Source of the DNA: Thermococcus siculi
GTDB lineage: Archaea; Methanobacteriota_B; Thermococci; Thermococcales; Thermococcaceae
Assembly (NCBI RefSeq): GCF_002214505.1
Contig: NZ_CP015103.1
Span: forward strand, 1,550,001 to 1,614,000
Direction: 5' to 3'
Length of the DNA stretch: 64,000 bases
In this document: piece by piece, positions 1 through 9,832 of the stretch
Layout: the number at the start of each line of letters is the position of its first letter
Position numbering within the stretch: the stretch's first letter is position 1
Made by a program: the position numbers and the translations under genes
The notes under the pieces: model-generated
What the model was told of the DNA's origin: nothing
The model's database searches: none
What the model saw: the letters and a program-made list of their open reading frames with translations, nothing else

Positions 1-1225
1 TCTGGGTTATCAGCTCGAGGAGGCTCGTTTTTCCACCGCTGTTTGCGCCGGTGAGGATGACGACCTTCTCATCCCTGATGGCTTCTGAACCCGGCGTATC
101 AAACCCCCTCGGTTTTCTCCCGACGGCGTAGCTCACCGGCTGCGGGTTCTCTATGAAGAGGTGCCTGCCCCCGACGAACGCTATTCCGCCTTCCCATATC
201 TCCGGAAAAGCGAAGCCCTCGGTGAATGTCTTAACCGCCTGAAGGAAATCCAGCTCGTAAACCCTCGAAAGTTCTTCCTTGAGCCTGGGAAGCAGGGGCA
301 TTACTCTATCGAGAACCTCCCTGCTCTTCAGGTAAAACTCAACCTTGAGTTCCCTCTCAAGCTCCTCGTGGAGCATCTCGACCCTCTCCGGCGGAACCGA
401 GATGGGGTAGAGTTCTTCCCGGGAAAAGAGTTCAACCGTTACCCCAAACCTCTCGCTCAGTTCGTTTTCGGCATCGTTTATCAGGTCGAGGATCTCGCCC
501 TCAACTTCGCCGAAGTGCGAGAAAATCGCCTCGTAGTTGCCCGTCTTAAGCTCGTTCAGGAAGTCGAGGAGTTCCTTTCCGCTCAGGGTGAGGCTGAATT
601 TTTCGAGTCTTTCCGATATCTTCTCGTTCAGCTCGCGCTCCTTACCGGCTATTATCTCGTCGAGGTCCTCGAGGAGTTTTCTCCGCCCCATTACCTCTCC
701 CAGGGCTTCGAGGCCCTTTAAAATCTCCCCCGCAACGCTCTCCCTTCCGGTGAGTTCCCCTATTCTGGCGAGGGCCTCAAGGGTCTCGCGGTTCTCCCAG
801 AGGGGAAGGACGTAGAGTTCCGGGGCGATTTGGGAGGGAGTTATCTCGACGTCCATCCCGTAACCCACAGTACTGAGAACGATGGGATACCCTTCGGCGT
901 CCTCGATGTTCGTGGAGACCTCGCAGAGGCCGAGACTTTCGGCTTTCCCCAGCTCGGACTCATCAACGATCAGAACCCTGTCGTGGAGGAAGTCCCTCCT
1001 GAACTTTATGGGTTTGACTCTGGAGAGATACTCCCTCAACTCCGGCCTTATCCCGGAAAGGTTCTCGCGGAGGTAAGCCTGCCTGCCGAGGATTTCGGCC
1101 CGGTCGGATACCGGTGCGAAGTTCTCCAGAAAACGGGCGCTCTCAGAGAGGACTAACCTCTTCTTTATCTCCTCCTGAATCGACCTGTATATTGACCTGG
1201 CTTCCAGGTTGAGCTTGAGAGTCAT
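1..1225 (-). CDS. MutS-family ATPase, 3' end cut by window edge
   Basis: A long minus-strand reading frame starts at the ATG at 1225 and runs off the window after 408 codons. Near the cut edge it reads VVILTGANSGGKTSLLELI, a Walker A motif of the MutS type (GxNxxGKT), preceded by the ENPQPVSYAVG-like stretch typical just upstream of the MutS ATPase core. The N-terminal part is helical and charged, with no mismatch-recognition domain I can recognise. This fits the archaeal MutS2/MutS5-like proteins rather than bacterial MutS1. The rest of the ATPase domain lies outside the window. A T-rich TATA-like element about 25 bases upstream suggests a leaderless transcript. The substrate is unknown; these proteins are generally linked to recombination or branched DNA. 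Confidence 0.85.
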   Translation of the reverse strand, partial: MTLKLNLEARSIYRSIQEEIKKRLVLSESARFLENFAPVSDRAEILGRQAYLRENLSGIRPELREYLSRVKPIKFRRDFLHDRVLIVDESELGKAESLGLCEVSTNIEDAEGYPIVLSTVGYGMDVEITPSQIAPELYVLPLWENRETLEALARIGELTGRESVAGEILKGLEALGEVMGRRKLLEDLDEIIAGKERELNEKISERLEKFSLTLSGKELLDFLNELKTGNYEAIFSHFGEVEGEILDLINDAENELSERFGVTVELFSREELYPISVPPERVEMLHEELERELKVEFYLKSREVLDRVMPLLPRLKEELSRVYELDFLQAVKTFTEGFAFPEIWEGGIAFVGGRHLFIENPQPVSYAVGRKPRGFDTPGSEAIRDEKVVILTGANSGGKTSLLELITQ

Positions 1226-1290
1226 CGTTTAAGGAACGGGAAAGGGCCTAAAAAACTTACCTGCATTTGCCCGCGGGGGAACGGGCAATC

Positions 1291-1298
1291 TTTATAAA
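1291..1298 (+). promoter_or_regulatory. TATA box for the gene at 1337
   Basis: The palindrome TTTATAAA lies 39 bases upstream of the ATG at 1337, which would give a transcript start near 1320 and a short leader containing GGGAGTGGG. Confidence 0.5.
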
Positions 1299-1336
1299 GC
1301 TTTGAAGTAATTTCAACACGACGGGAGTGGGTTTGG

Positions 1337-1843
1337 ATGATAGTGGAGAGGTTGCTCCACCCACCCTACACGGTCCTCGTTATGGACTTGAAGAAGTTCG
1401 AGCGGGATAAGATTATTGAGGGATTCCGGAGGAGGGGTGCCCACGTCTGGAAATTCAGCGGCGATCTCGATCCAGAGCTGGAGGTTGAATCGTTCATCGC
1501 TTCGACCTACGGGGGATACGTCTACGTCCTCCGGTTCAAGGGCGAGACGTATCTGGCGAGGGCCGAGGAGAGAATAAGGGGAAAGGACTGGGGCGAGCCA
1601 GGTTCGTACTTCGTGAGGGACGAGAACGGCCTAAAGCGATTCCTCCTCCGCGAGCTGTCCCTGAAGTCAAAGCTCCTTCTCGATATCCCCTCCGCCTTGA
1701 TCTGGATGGCCATAGGCCTCGGAATCATGAGCCGAATCGAAGAAAATCCGGTGGGCAGCTTCCTGCTCATATTCCTCGGATTTTTCTTCAACGACATTGC
1801 AAAGGTTCTCGAATACCTGATACTCGGCTACTGCAAGGCCTGA
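1337..1843 (+). CDS. hypothetical protein with C-terminal membrane anchor
   Basis: This 168-residue protein is not recognised. The first 110 residues are soluble and mixed alpha/beta, with a [21 protein letters not shown] strand-rich section. The last 50 residues hold two hydrophobic segments (around 118-132 and 138-160), so it is probably a small membrane-anchored protein with a cytoplasmic N-terminus. It has its own TATA box at 1291. It converges with moaC, and the two coding regions overlap by 16 bases at their 3' ends. No function can be assigned from sequence or context. Confidence 0.7.
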   Translation: MIVERLLHPPYTVLVMDLKKFERDKIIEGFRRRGAHVWKFSGDLDPELEVESFIASTYGGYVYVLRFKGETYLARAEERIRGKDWGEPGSYFVRDENGLKRFLLRELSLKSKLLLDIPSALIWMAIGLGIMSRIEENPVGSFLLIFLGFFFNDIAKVLEYLILGYCKA

Positions 1844-2304
1844 CCCTTCACCTTCTCGACGACGTGAATCCCCTCTATCCTCGTGAACGGATACTGCCCG
1901 TTTTCGTCCTTCTCAACGGCCTTCACCATGTCCCATATCGTCAGCAGCGCAACGCTGACCCCGGTTAGCGCCTCCATCTCTACGCCCGTCTTGTAAAAGG
2001 CCCTAACCTCGCAGGTGGCCTCGATGTAGTCCTCCCCGAACTCGAAGGAGATGTCGACGCCCGTGAGGGGTATCGGGTGGCAGAGCGGGATCAGCTCCGG
2101 GGTTTTCTTCACAGCCAGAATGCCCGCTATCTGGGCAGTGGCTATCACGTTCCCCTTCTTCGTCTTACCTGCCTTTATCAGCTCTATCGTCTCGGGCTTC
2201 AGCCTTATCCTGCCCTTCGCGACCGCCCTCCTGAAAACCTCCCTCTTGTGCCCGACTTCAACCATCTTAACGCCCTTCTCGTCGACGTGGGTTAGCCCCT
2301 TCAT
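1828..2304 (-). CDS. moaC: cyclic pyranopterin monophosphate synthase MoaC
   Basis: MoaC acts in molybdopterin/tungstopterin synthesis, converting the 8-cyclo-GTP product of MoaA into cyclic pyranopterin monophosphate. The 158-residue length is normal for the family. Diagnostic motifs are visible: [17 protein letters not shown] in the middle and [19 protein letters not shown] towards the C-terminus, which contain the family's active-site His, Lys and Asp residues. The start at 2304 begins [11 protein letters not shown], the usual MoaC N-terminus; the upstream in-frame extension does not look like protein. A TTTAAAA box at about 2334 lies 30 bases before the start. The cofactor is needed by tungsten enzymes such as the AOR at 58160; a MoaD/ThiS-like protein lies at 61502. 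Confidence 0.93.
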   Translation of the reverse strand: MKGLTHVDEKGVKMVEVGHKREVFRRAVAKGRIRLKPETIELIKAGKTKKGNVIATAQIAGILAVKKTPELIPLCHPIPLTGVDISFEFGEDYIEATCEVRAFYKTGVEMEALTGVSVALLTIWDMVKAVEKDENGQYPFTRIEGIHVVEKVKGQALQ

Positions 2305-2401
2305 TTCAATCCCCCGACGAGTTAGGGGGCAAAGTTTAAAACCCTGACCCCCAACTACACTCGGAATTAGCAGAATTTTACCATCAAATGGGGTGCTCGA
2401 T

Positions 2402-3331
2402 ATGTCCACTCCAGCAATACTGGTTGAGAACCTCAGAAAGTCGTACGGCCGCTTCCGGGCCGTCGATGATCTTACCTTCGATGTCCGAGAGGGCGAAGTC
2501 TTCGGCTTTCTGGGGCCGAACGGGGCCGGCAAGACCACCACGATCCTCAGCATGCTCGGCATCATAATCCCCGACGGCGGGAGGATAGAGATACTCGGCA
2601 TGGAGATGGCCAGGGAGCCTATAAAAATCAAGGAGAGAATCGGTTATCTGCCCGAAAACGCAACGATCTATGGAGAACTTACCGCCTGGAAGAACCTGGA
2701 GTTCTTCGCCAACTTCTACAGGATGAGCAACGCCGAGAGGGAGAGGAGGATATCCGAACTGTTAAAAAGGGTCGGCCTCTGGGAAGTTCGCTACCGGAAG
2801 GCCAAGACCTTCTCTAAGGGCATGAAGCAGCGCCTCCTCATTGCCCAGACCCTCATCAACGACCCAGAACTTCTAATCCTCGACGAACCGACGAGCGGCC
2901 TCGATCCCGAGGGAGCACACCTCGTCAAGGAAGTCATCCGCGGGGCGAAGGCCGATGGAAGAACCGTCTTCTTCTCGAGCCACGTCCTCAGCGAGGTCGA
3001 GGAGCTGAGCGACAGGGTCGGCATAATCGTCCGCGGAAAGCTCAAGGCGGTAGGCCCGATAGGGGAGATAAAGCGCCGGTTCATGGAGCTGGAGGGTTAC
3101 GAGATAAAGGTGGAGACGAAGGAGCCGATACCTGAGATAGAACACGACTCCATAACCCGCATTGAGCGCCTCGCGCCCAACAGGCTCATCATCTTCGCCC
3201 GTTCGGACATAAGGGAGTGGCTCTCGCAGTATCTCACCTCAAAAGGCGTCACGATACTCAGCCTTGAGATAGAGGAACCGAGCCTCGAAGATGTTTTCCT
3301 GAAGACGATCTACGGGAGGGAGGAAGAATGA
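2402..3331 (+). CDS. ABC transporter ATP-binding protein
   Basis: This is the ATPase of an ABC-2 type exporter or membrane-remodelling transporter. The 309-residue protein shows Walker [10 protein letters not shown] (about residue 40), an atypical signature FSKGMKQR in place of LSGGQ (about 138), Walker [16 protein letters not shown] and an [12 protein letters not shown]-loop. A C-terminal extension of about 80 residues follows, as in the CcmA/NatA subfamily. The ATG at 2402 is preferred because GGGGTG lies 6 bases upstream; a GTG nine bases earlier is also possible. The stop overlaps the next start by four bases. Together with the surface protein and the permease this forms one operon. Confidence 0.92.
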   Translation: MSTPAILVENLRKSYGRFRAVDDLTFDVREGEVFGFLGPNGAGKTTTILSMLGIIIPDGGRIEILGMEMAREPIKIKERIGYLPENATIYGELTAWKNLEFFANFYRMSNAERERRISELLKRVGLWEVRYRKAKTFSKGMKQRLLIAQTLINDPELLILDEPTSGLDPEGAHLVKEVIRGAKADGRTVFFSSHVLSEVEELSDRVGIIVRGKLKAVGPIGEIKRRFMELEGYEIKVETKEPIPEIEHDSITRIERLAPNRLIIFARSDIREWLSQYLTSKGVTILSLEIEEPSLEDVFLKTIYGREEE

Positions 3332-5454
3332 GGAAGAGTGCCGTTTTTCTGCTGTTTCTGCTTTTCCTCCTGCCCCTGGCCAGCGCCCAGCCCTACGTAA
3401 CCGTCTTTGAGGGCCGTCTGGCACCGGGGCACGCCATAACCGTCGGCGACTACACGGTGACGATAGTCAAGTCCGCCGGGGGAGAACCCTACGTCATGCT
3501 GAGGAACGGGAGCCGGATACTGGAACTCAGGCCGTTTGTCTTTGGCACAGAGATAGAGCGCGACGACATCAGGATAATCGCGGGAAGCTACACTCCCCAG
3601 GGCGGATTTCTCGTGGTTTCGCTCAAGCCGAGGTTCGTTGCGTCCATTGAACCCAAGAAGGGTGAGAGAGTTTCCTTCAACGGCACTACAGTGGAAGTTA
3701 TCGCTGTTGGCAACAGGACTGTTGACGTCTCGGTCAACGGCGTAGCCAGGACGCTCGAAGTCAACGGGAGTACCGTAGTTGATCTGGTAGCCCTCGAATA
3801 CGACGGAAAGGAGATCAGGGTTTACGCGGCAGAGCCGGCATCTGAGATAATAAACACGGACTACACCGTCTTCTACCCCTACGGAAAGGTGAAAAGCTCT
3901 GGCCCGGTTGATCTGCCCATAACCATCGCCAGCTCCAGCGACGCCGAGCTGAGCCTGAAGCTCGGTGTTGTCTCCCTGCCCTCCGGCTGGAGGGCGAGCT
4001 TCATCTACGGCGGCGTGGAGATCGGGGAGATAACGGTTCCCCCGATGGGAACGGTCAGCTTGACCCTTCACATCGAGCCGGCCGGAAGCGGGATCATAAA
4101 ATTCGCCGTGGGGAACTTTACCGGTAGCCTCGAAGTGGAAAGCGCGGGGATAGACGTTTCACTCTCCTACCTGAGCGTGGAAGCCGAAGCAGGAACGAGC
4201 CTGAGCATACCGGTTTCTTTCTCCGGAACCGGAAAGGTGGAGTTTGCCCCGGGGGATGTTCCCTCCGGATGGGACCTCTACCTTACCGACGGGAGGTACA
4301 GGCTGAGGAGTTTTGAGGTTGACGGGAGCTTCACCGCGAACCTGGTTGTCGGGATACCGAGAAACGCCACCCTCGGGAACCATAGGATTGAGTTCACGGT
4401 AAACGGAAGGAGCTACGGCCTGGACGTCTACGTTTACAAAACCTACCTCGGTCAGCCGGCTAGGCTTACCGTCATCCTCACCGACGAGAGCGGCAATCCC
4501 ATTAAGGGCTGGGTCTCCGTTGGCGGGGAAAACGTTACTGTATCCCCTGCAGGATCTGCAACCTTCGAACTCAAGCCCGGAGAATACACCGTTACCGCCG
4601 GCGCGGAGGGTTCATCCCCAGTCAAAGAGGACGTCAAACTCTCCGATGGGGAGGAGAAAACCCTGACACTCAAGCTCAAACGCGCGGAATACTACTTCAA
4701 AGCCTCCCTTGAGAGGGACGCACTGGTAATAACCGCCGGAAACGGCGAAAGCGTCGCAATAACCGTCCAGAACCTCGGCTCAAAGGACGACGAGTACAGG
4801 GTAACCGTCGAGAACCTCCCCGAGGGCTGGAACTACATCCTGAGCCAGGACCCCAACGGCGCTGTTCCAATAGGCAGTCTGAAGGTTCCGAGCGGGGGAA
4901 GCGGGAGCGCCTATCTGGCAATCTTCCCGCCGTTCAACGTCGAGTCCGGCGATATCAACCTGAAAGTGGTTGTTTCCGGTTCGGGATCCAGGGTTGAGCT
5001 TCCCCTCAAGGTCCACGTTGAGAACCAGGCCTCACTGACGATAAACGTTGACAACCCGTCGCTCGTCGTCAAAGCCGGAGGAACAACGGCAACTAACCTG
5101 TGGCTCGATTCAGTCGGCACGGTGACCAACATCAAGTTCACCGCACAGGCACCGAGCGGCTGGGAGGTTGAGATCGTCCCACCGACCATAAGGCGCGTTG
5201 GACCCCAGTCATACGGCAACGTTGTAAACTACCCCGGTCCAACTCAGGCCGAGGTGAGGATACGCGTTCCAAAGTCAGCCCCTGCGGGAACCTACACCAT
5301 AACGGTTACAGCCGCCGGCGACCAGGCCAAGGCCGAGACGGTTATAACCGTCAGGGTAACCCAAGGCTCCAGCGGCACCTGGATCGGCGTCCTGCTCCTC
5401 GTGGTTGCCTTCGGCGTGGTGATATGGCTCATGAGGAGGGTCGGCAGGAGATGA
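3328..5454 (+). CDS. secreted, C-terminally anchored multidomain surface protein of the ABC operon
   Basis: This 708-residue protein starts with a clear signal peptide ([20 protein letters not shown]) and ends with a single transmembrane segment (GVLLLVVAFGVVIWLM) followed by a short basic tail. The long region between is beta-rich and would face outside. It contains at least two NEW3-like Ig-type domains, marked by VTVENLPEGWNY near residue 490 and TAQAPSGWEVEIVPP near 610, and a carboxypeptidase-regulatory-like domain near 385-440 (VILTDESGNPIKGWVSV). It lies between the ATPase and the permease with ATGA overlaps on both sides, so the three proteins are very likely made together. It may be an extracellular accessory of the transporter; the substrate is unknown. 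Confidence 0.85.
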   Translation: MRKSAVFLLFLLFLLPLASAQPYVTVFEGRLAPGHAITVGDYTVTIVKSAGGEPYVMLRNGSRILELRPFVFGTEIERDDIRIIAGSYTPQGGFLVVSLKPRFVASIEPKKGERVSFNGTTVEVIAVGNRTVDVSVNGVARTLEVNGSTVVDLVALEYDGKEIRVYAAEPASEIINTDYTVFYPYGKVKSSGPVDLPITIASSSDAELSLKLGVVSLPSGWRASFIYGGVEIGEITVPPMGTVSLTLHIEPAGSGIIKFAVGNFTGSLEVESAGIDVSLSYLSVEAEAGTSLSIPVSFSGTGKVEFAPGDVPSGWDLYLTDGRYRLRSFEVDGSFTANLVVGIPRNATLGNHRIEFTVNGRSYGLDVYVYKTYLGQPARLTVILTDESGNPIKGWVSVGGENVTVSPAGSATFELKPGEYTVTAGAEGSSPVKEDVKLSDGEEKTLTLKLKRAEYYFKASLERDALVITAGNGESVAITVQNLGSKDDEYRVTVENLPEGWNYILSQDPNGAVPIGSLKVPSGGSGSAYLAIFPPFNVESGDINLKVVVSGSGSRVELPLKVHVENQASLTINVDNPSLVVKAGGTTATNLWLDSVGTVTNIKFTAQAPSGWEVEIVPPTIRRVGPQSYGNVVNYPGPTQAEVRIRVPKSAPAGTYTITVTAAGDQAKAETVITVRVTQGSSGTWIGVLLLVVAFGVVIWLMRRVGRR

Positions 5455-6377
5455 ATCCCGTCTGGAACATAGCCCTCAAGGAGCTATACGTCTCGGTGAA
5501 GAGCAGGCGCTTCATCGTCATCGTCTCCATCTACCTCCTGATTTTTGGACTGGCGGTCTACGCCATCAAGGACTACCTGATGCAGATGGGCGTTCCGAGC
5601 GTTGAATCCAACGAGCTTGGCCTTTGGGGCGTCAGCGCTGAGATTTACACCACACCGTTCGCGATACTCTTCACCATCAACATGATGATAATAACCGTCC
5701 TCGGTGCTGTCCTGGGAACCGCGCTTGGAGCCGACGCGATAAACAGGGAGGTGGAGAACGGAACGGCCAAGGTACTTCTGGGACATCCTGTCTACCGCGA
5801 CGAGGTCATAAACGGCAAGTTCCTGGGCATAGGAGCGCTGATAGCCGTTACATACCTCGTATCCTACGTTGTCATGGTGGCGGTGATGCTCATCCTCGGC
5901 ATCCCGCTCGACGGCGACTCGCTGATCAGGGGCTTCATGGCGATTCTCGTGACGATACTCTACACCCTCGTCTTCCTCTCCCTCGGTGTTCTCCTCTCAA
6001 CGCTCTCCAAGCGGCCGGAAACGTCGATGCTCGCCGCCGTCGGTCTGGCAATATTCCTCACGGTGTTCTACGGCATCGTGGTCGAGATAGTCGCCCCAAA
6101 AATAGTCGGCCCCGCACCCCCGTGGGGCACCGGGGCCCACGAAGTGTGGCAGGAAAACCTGAACCTCTGGATGGCCAGGCTCCACTCGATAAACCCCGCC
6201 CACCACTACGTTCAGCTCGTCAGCTACATCTTCGCCGGCGACAGGTTCTTCAACTACTACATTCCCCTGGCAGATTCCTTCAACTATGGCTTCAACAGCC
6301 TCGCGGCCCTGCTGGTGATGCTGCTCCTGCCCTTTGCGCTCGCCTACGCCAGATTCCTGACGAGCGACCTCAATTAA
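5451..6377 (+). CDS. ABC-2 type transporter permease
   Basis: This integral membrane protein of 308 residues has about six hydrophobic segments: around 23-40, 75-105, 140-165, 172-195, 202-225 and a final one near 285-300. The N-terminus WNIALKELYVSVKSRRF is the usual opening of ABC-2 permeases (NatB/NosY-like), and INREVENGTAKVLLGHPVYRDE is the conserved cytoplasmic loop after the second helix. The start at 5451 overlaps the previous stop as ATGA and has GGAG just upstream. It is the membrane partner of the ATPase at 2402. A large loop between the last helices (about 215-270) would face outside and could contact the surface protein at 3328. Confidence 0.9.
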   Translation: MNPVWNIALKELYVSVKSRRFIVIVSIYLLIFGLAVYAIKDYLMQMGVPSVESNELGLWGVSAEIYTTPFAILFTINMMIITVLGAVLGTALGADAINREVENGTAKVLLGHPVYRDEVINGKFLGIGALIAVTYLVSYVVMVAVMLILGIPLDGDSLIRGFMAILVTILYTLVFLSLGVLLSTLSKRPETSMLAAVGLAIFLTVFYGIVVEIVAPKIVGPAPPWGTGAHEVWQENLNLWMARLHSINPAHHYVQLVSYIFAGDRFFNYYIPLADSFNYGFNSLAALLVMLLLPFALAYARFLTSDLN

Positions 6378-6380
6378 TCC

Positions 6381-6407
6381 TTTCTTTTTGCAGGAAAGTC
6401 AAAAAAA
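6381..6407. terminator. back-to-back pyrimidine-tract terminators
   Basis: Two convergent genes meet here. The plus strand has a T-rich tract at 6381-6389 for the ABC operon, and the minus strand has seven consecutive T residues (A7 at 6401-6407 on the plus strand) for rtcB. Archaeal transcription commonly ends at such U tracts. Confidence 0.55.
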
Positions 6408-6426
6408 GAGGGGTTAGAAAGGGAGA

Positions 6427-9309
6427 TCAGCCCTTCGCAACGCCCATCGGCCTCATTCTTGCCACGAGGTTCGCTATGCCGGCCTGATGAACGACGTTGA
6501 CAACGTTGTCCACGCTCTTGTAGGCACCAGGTGCCTCCTCGGCAACAACGCGGAGGGAAGCGGCCCTAACGTAGATGCCCCTCTGGGCCAGCTCGTTCCT
6601 CAACCTGTCACCGCGGTACTGCCTGGTTGCGGCCTTCCTGCTGAGCAGTCTTCCAGCGCCGTGGCAGGTCGAACCGAAGGTTTCCCTCATTGAGCCTTCG
6701 GCTCCAGCGAGGACGTAGCTTGCGGTACCCATTGAACCTGGTATCAGGACGGGCTGGCCGACGTCGCGGTAAGCCCTAGGAACGTCCGGGTGGCCCGCTG
6801 GAAACGCCCTCGTCGCTCCCTTCCTGTGAACAACGACCTTGACCCTCTTTCCGTCCACCTCGTGCTCCTCAAGCTTCGCTATGTTGTGGGCGACGTCGTA
6901 GACGATCTCCATCTCCATGTCCTCGGCCTTCCTCTTGAAGACCTCCTCGAAGCTCTCCCTGACCCAGTGGGTTATCATCTGCCTGTTGGCCCAGGCGAAG
7001 TTGGCGGCGGCCTTCATAGCGCTAAAGTACCTCTGCCCTTCCTCACTCTGGAACGGAACGCTGACGAGTTCTCTGTCCGGCCAGGGGATTCCGTACTTCC
7101 TGTTGGCTTTCTCCATTATCCTGAGGTAGTCGCTCGCCACCTGGTGGCCAAGGCCGCGAGAACCTGTGTGGACCATCACAACTACCTGCCCCTCGAAGAG
7201 GCCGTAGGCCTTCGCGATTTTCTCGTCGAAGATCTTATCGACCACCTGAATCTCAAGGAAGTGGTTTCCAGAACCGAGGGAGCCGAGCTGTGGCGCCCCC
7301 CTCTGCTTCGCCTTCTGGCTTACCGCTCCCGGATTTGCTCCCTCCATCCTTCCGCCTTCCTCAAGGTGCTCCAGATCCTCCTTCCAGCCGTAGCCGTTGT
7401 CAACGGCCCACTTGGCACCGTCGGCGAGAACGTCATCGAGCTGGGTCCAGTGGAGCCTCACTCTTCCCTTGCTCCCCAGGCCCGAGGGAACGTTCTTGAA
7501 GAGCGTGTCAACCAGCTCCTTTATCTTCGGCCTCACTTCCTTTTCGGTGAGGTTGGTCCTGATGAGCCTGACGCCGCAGTTGTGGACGACGACACCGTTG
7601 GCTATGAAGTTGTGGGCCTCGTGATAGACACCGATGTCGTAGAACCTGTCGTATTCTGGCTTAACGTGGTCCACCTTAACGACCCTTTCAGCCACGAATC
7701 CGCCCTCGTAGCCCCTCTCCCCGGCGAACTCCTCAAAGGTCGGGAAGTCCTTCGGAACCCTCGGCTCTCTATTCCCCTCGTAAATCGTTCTCTCAACGAA
7801 GCGCCTGTTGACGGTATCTTTAACCTTGAGGTAGGCGAGCCCTACACTTCCCGTCTCCTCATAGACTCTTCTGGCGGTTTCCATCGCCCGCTTTCTCTCT
7901 TCCTTCACGTGTTCTTTGAACTTCAGGTAGGCATATGCTATCAGTCCCTTCGCCTTCTTCTCAAGGTCGTACTCGTAGTTGACCTTGCCTAGGAAGTTCC
8001 TGATGCTCTCTTCTCCGACAAGGGCCAGGCGGTAGGTAACGCCCTTCTTTGACTTAACCTTGTAAACCGTGCTCTTAATTCCGAACTCCTCAAGGAGCCT
8101 AGCGACATCGCTCATAAACTCCAGTAGGCTCTCTCCAAGTTCCTCCGCCCTAGACTGGGTCAGGTTTATCGGGAGCGGGGTTACTCCCTTGAACTCCACG
8201 ATGCTTCCGTCCGCCGCGAAGAGTCCTGCCAAGAAGTTTCTCTTGACCCAGAGTGGGGCCTCCATTATCCACTCCGGGGCGCGGTAGCTCTTCTTGGTCT
8301 TGTCTCCGCGCGGCATTCCAAGCTTCTCAAGTAGAAGGGCAAAGCTTCTGGAAGCAACCCTGAGTTCCGCTGAGAGGCTTTTGCCACTGTATTGTCCGCT
8401 CACGGTCTCTATAGTGTAGTCTCTCTCGCGGACGTAGAGGTTGGCGCTGATGCCGAGCATCTCAAGGTCTTTCTTGAGTTCCCTCAGCGTTTCTTCTTTT
8501 CCGTAGAAGCTCAGGGTGAGCCTTCCGCTCATCTCGCCAAGGTGCCCGTCTCCCAGGGCAAAGCCGAGTATCCTCGCCAGCTTTCCGATCTTCGGGTCAT
8601 CCCAGCGGAGGGGAATGAGCTTCCTCTCACGGAGGAACTTTATCACCTGCGGATCCTCGTCTTCAAAGGCGCTCTCATCTAGGAGAAGGCTCTTTCTTTC
8701 CTCGTAGGGGACGCCGTCAAATGGGTATACCAAGATGTAATCGCCTTCCCTGATGTTCCCAAGGTAAACATAACCCTCCGGAGTCAAAACTGGATGGTCC
8801 TCGCTTCCCTCTATGACTGTGCCGTTCTCGGTGATTATCCTGACGGCCTTTTCACCTTCCTCAACCTCCCTCTCGGCCACGAAGGCGACCCTTGAGAAGT
8901 CGTTGTGCCCCTCATCCGTGTTGTAAACCCTCAGCCCCTGAAGCTTGAACTTCTGAGGCATTTCTTCGATTTTCAGCCAGTATCCATGCTCCGTGAGGAC
9001 TTTAGTGCCCGGAGCAAGGCAGTTGATATCATAGCCCACACCTCCGGGGCTTATTACGCCCTCCCTTGCGTCAAAGGCGGCCACTCCACCGATTGGGAAG
9101 CCGTACCCCTGGTGTCCGTCCGGCATTACGATGGAGTACTTGTAGATGCCCGGAAGCATGGCAACGTTGGAGGCCTGCTCCAGCGTCCTGTCGTTTCTCA
9201 TCTTCTCGATTAGAGCATCGTCGGCGTAGACCCTTCCAGGGACGCGCATCCGCCTGTCGAACTTCGGTATCTCCCAGCGGATCTTGTCTATCCTCTTAAG
9301 CGGGACCAT
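6427..9309 (-). CDS. rtcB: RNA-splicing ligase RtcB with in-frame intein
   Basis: RtcB is the GTP- and Mn-dependent ligase that joins tRNA halves and other RNAs bearing 2',3'-cyclic phosphate and 5'-OH ends. The open frame is 960 codons; removing the 481-residue intein leaves a normal 479-residue ligase. The N-extein ends [11 protein letters not shown] and the C-extein begins [10 protein letters not shown], so the split falls exactly before the metal-binding active-site Cys (Cys98 in the P. horikoshii enzyme, residue 97 here). The C-extein keeps [21 protein letters not shown] and the HGAGR motif that carries the guanylylated His. The ATG at 9309 follows GGAGGGGGTGA. The cofactor protein archease is encoded at 10774. 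Confidence 0.96.
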   Translation of the reverse strand: MVPLKRIDKIRWEIPKFDRRMRVPGRVYADDALIEKMRNDRTLEQASNVAMLPGIYKYSIVMPDGHQGYGFPIGGVAAFDAREGVISPGGVGYDINCLAPGTKVLTEHGYWLKIEEMPQKFKLQGLRVYNTDEGHNDFSRVAFVAEREVEEGEKAVRIITENGTVIEGSEDHPVLTPEGYVYLGNIREGDYILVYPFDGVPYEERKSLLLDESAFEDEDPQVIKFLRERKLIPLRWDDPKIGKLARILGFALGDGHLGEMSGRLTLSFYGKEETLRELKKDLEMLGISANLYVRERDYTIETVSGQYSGKSLSAELRVASRSFALLLEKLGMPRGDKTKKSYRAPEWIMEAPLWVKRNFLAGLFAADGSIVEFKGVTPLPINLTQSRAEELGESLLEFMSDVARLLEEFGIKSTVYKVKSKKGVTYRLALVGEESIRNFLGKVNYEYDLEKKAKGLIAYAYLKFKEHVKEERKRAMETARRVYEETGSVGLAYLKVKDTVNRRFVERTIYEGNREPRVPKDFPTFEEFAGERGYEGGFVAERVVKVDHVKPEYDRFYDIGVYHEAHNFIANGVVVHNCGVRLIRTNLTEKEVRPKIKELVDTLFKNVPSGLGSKGRVRLHWTQLDDVLADGAKWAVDNGYGWKEDLEHLEEGGRMEGANPGAVSQKAKQRGAPQLGSLGSGNHFLEIQVVDKIFDEKIAKAYGLFEGQVVVMVHTGSRGLGHQVASDYLRIMEKANRKYGIPWPDRELVSVPFQSEEGQRYFSAMKAAANFAWANRQMITHWVRESFEEVFKRKAEDMEMEIVYDVAHNIAKLEEHEVDGKRVKVVVHRKGATRAFPAGHPDVPRAYRDVGQPVLIPGSMGTASYVLAGAEGSMRETFGSTCHGAGRLLSRKAATRQYRGDRLRNELAQRGIYVRAASLRVVAEEAPGAYKSVDNVVNVVHQAGIANLVARMRPMGVAKG
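7579..9021 (-). mobile_element. RtcB intein with LAGLIDADG homing endonuclease
   Basis: The intein begins [15 protein letters not shown] (block A, Cys1) and ends [12 protein letters not shown] (blocks F/G with His-Asn), followed by the +1 Cys of the C-extein, so all standard splicing residues are present. Block B appears as GSEDHPVLT (TxxH type). Two dodecapeptide motifs of a LAGLIDADG endonuclease are visible: [11 protein letters not shown] and [11 protein letters not shown]. The endonuclease therefore looks intact. It is 481 residues long. Inteins at this catalytic site of RtcB are known in Pyrococcus. Confidence 0.93.
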
Positions 9310-9373
9310 CCTCTCACCCCCTCCTTAGGTCGCCCTAAAATTATTTTAACCTTTCGAGGACGGAAATGGGAAG

Positions 9374-9832
9374 TTAGAGGTCGAGCCTCAGCCTCCTATC
9401 ACCGGGCACGTAGTTTATCAGCCTGCCCTCCTTAGCCTTCGCGGAGCCGAGGAAGTAGGAGCGCCACTTCACTATCACCCAGCCGTGGAGGTTTTCATCG
9501 ATCTCCACGCTCTCCCCGGCGAGATAGCGCCTCGCCCGCTCATCGTCCAGCTCCACCACGTTCTTGGTTGCCTTCGGCCCAACCAAAAAGCTCCCCTCGA
9601 TGCTGAGCCTTATCCCGTCGCTCTCAACCCTTCCAAAGTAAACCCCCTGCCTGTCCGGTCCCTTAACCTCCAGAGAACAGGGCTTCCAGGCGTAGACCTT
9701 GTGGTACCTTCCCCGTATCTCGTAGGTTAGGTCTGGCGCGTAGCCGTAGCCCTCGATGAGGAGCCTCTTCACCAGCTCCGTATCGTTCGTCTTCCCAACC
9801 TCCTCGCGGGGGTTGGATTTTACCTCGCTCAT
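9374..9832 (-). CDS. PUA-like RNA-binding protein (RsmF C-terminal domain type)
   Basis: This 152-residue protein starts at 9832 with ATGA overlap to the m5C methyltransferase upstream. The segments VYFGRVESDGIRLSIEGSFL and NLHGWVIVKWRSYFLGSAKA resemble the PUA-like domain that in bacterial RsmF/YebU is fused to the C-terminus of the methyltransferase. Here it is a separate protein translated in tandem with its partner. The likely role is binding the RNA substrate for the methyltransferase at 9829. The domain identification is from pattern recognition; the pairing is inferred from the overlap. Confidence 0.75.
   Translation of the reverse strand: MSEVKSNPREEVGKTNDTELVKRLLIEGYGYAPDLTYEIRGRYHKVYAWKPCSLEVKGPDRQGVYFGRVESDGIRLSIEGSFLVGPKATKNVVELDDERARRYLAGESVEIDENLHGWVIVKWRSYFLGSAKAKEGRLINYVPGDRRLRLDL

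Noticed and set aside
161-1156. Plus-strand open frames at the left edge
   Set aside because: They are antisense to the MutS-family gene, which has a Walker A motif and runs through the whole stretch; the plus-strand products look like random antisense peptides.
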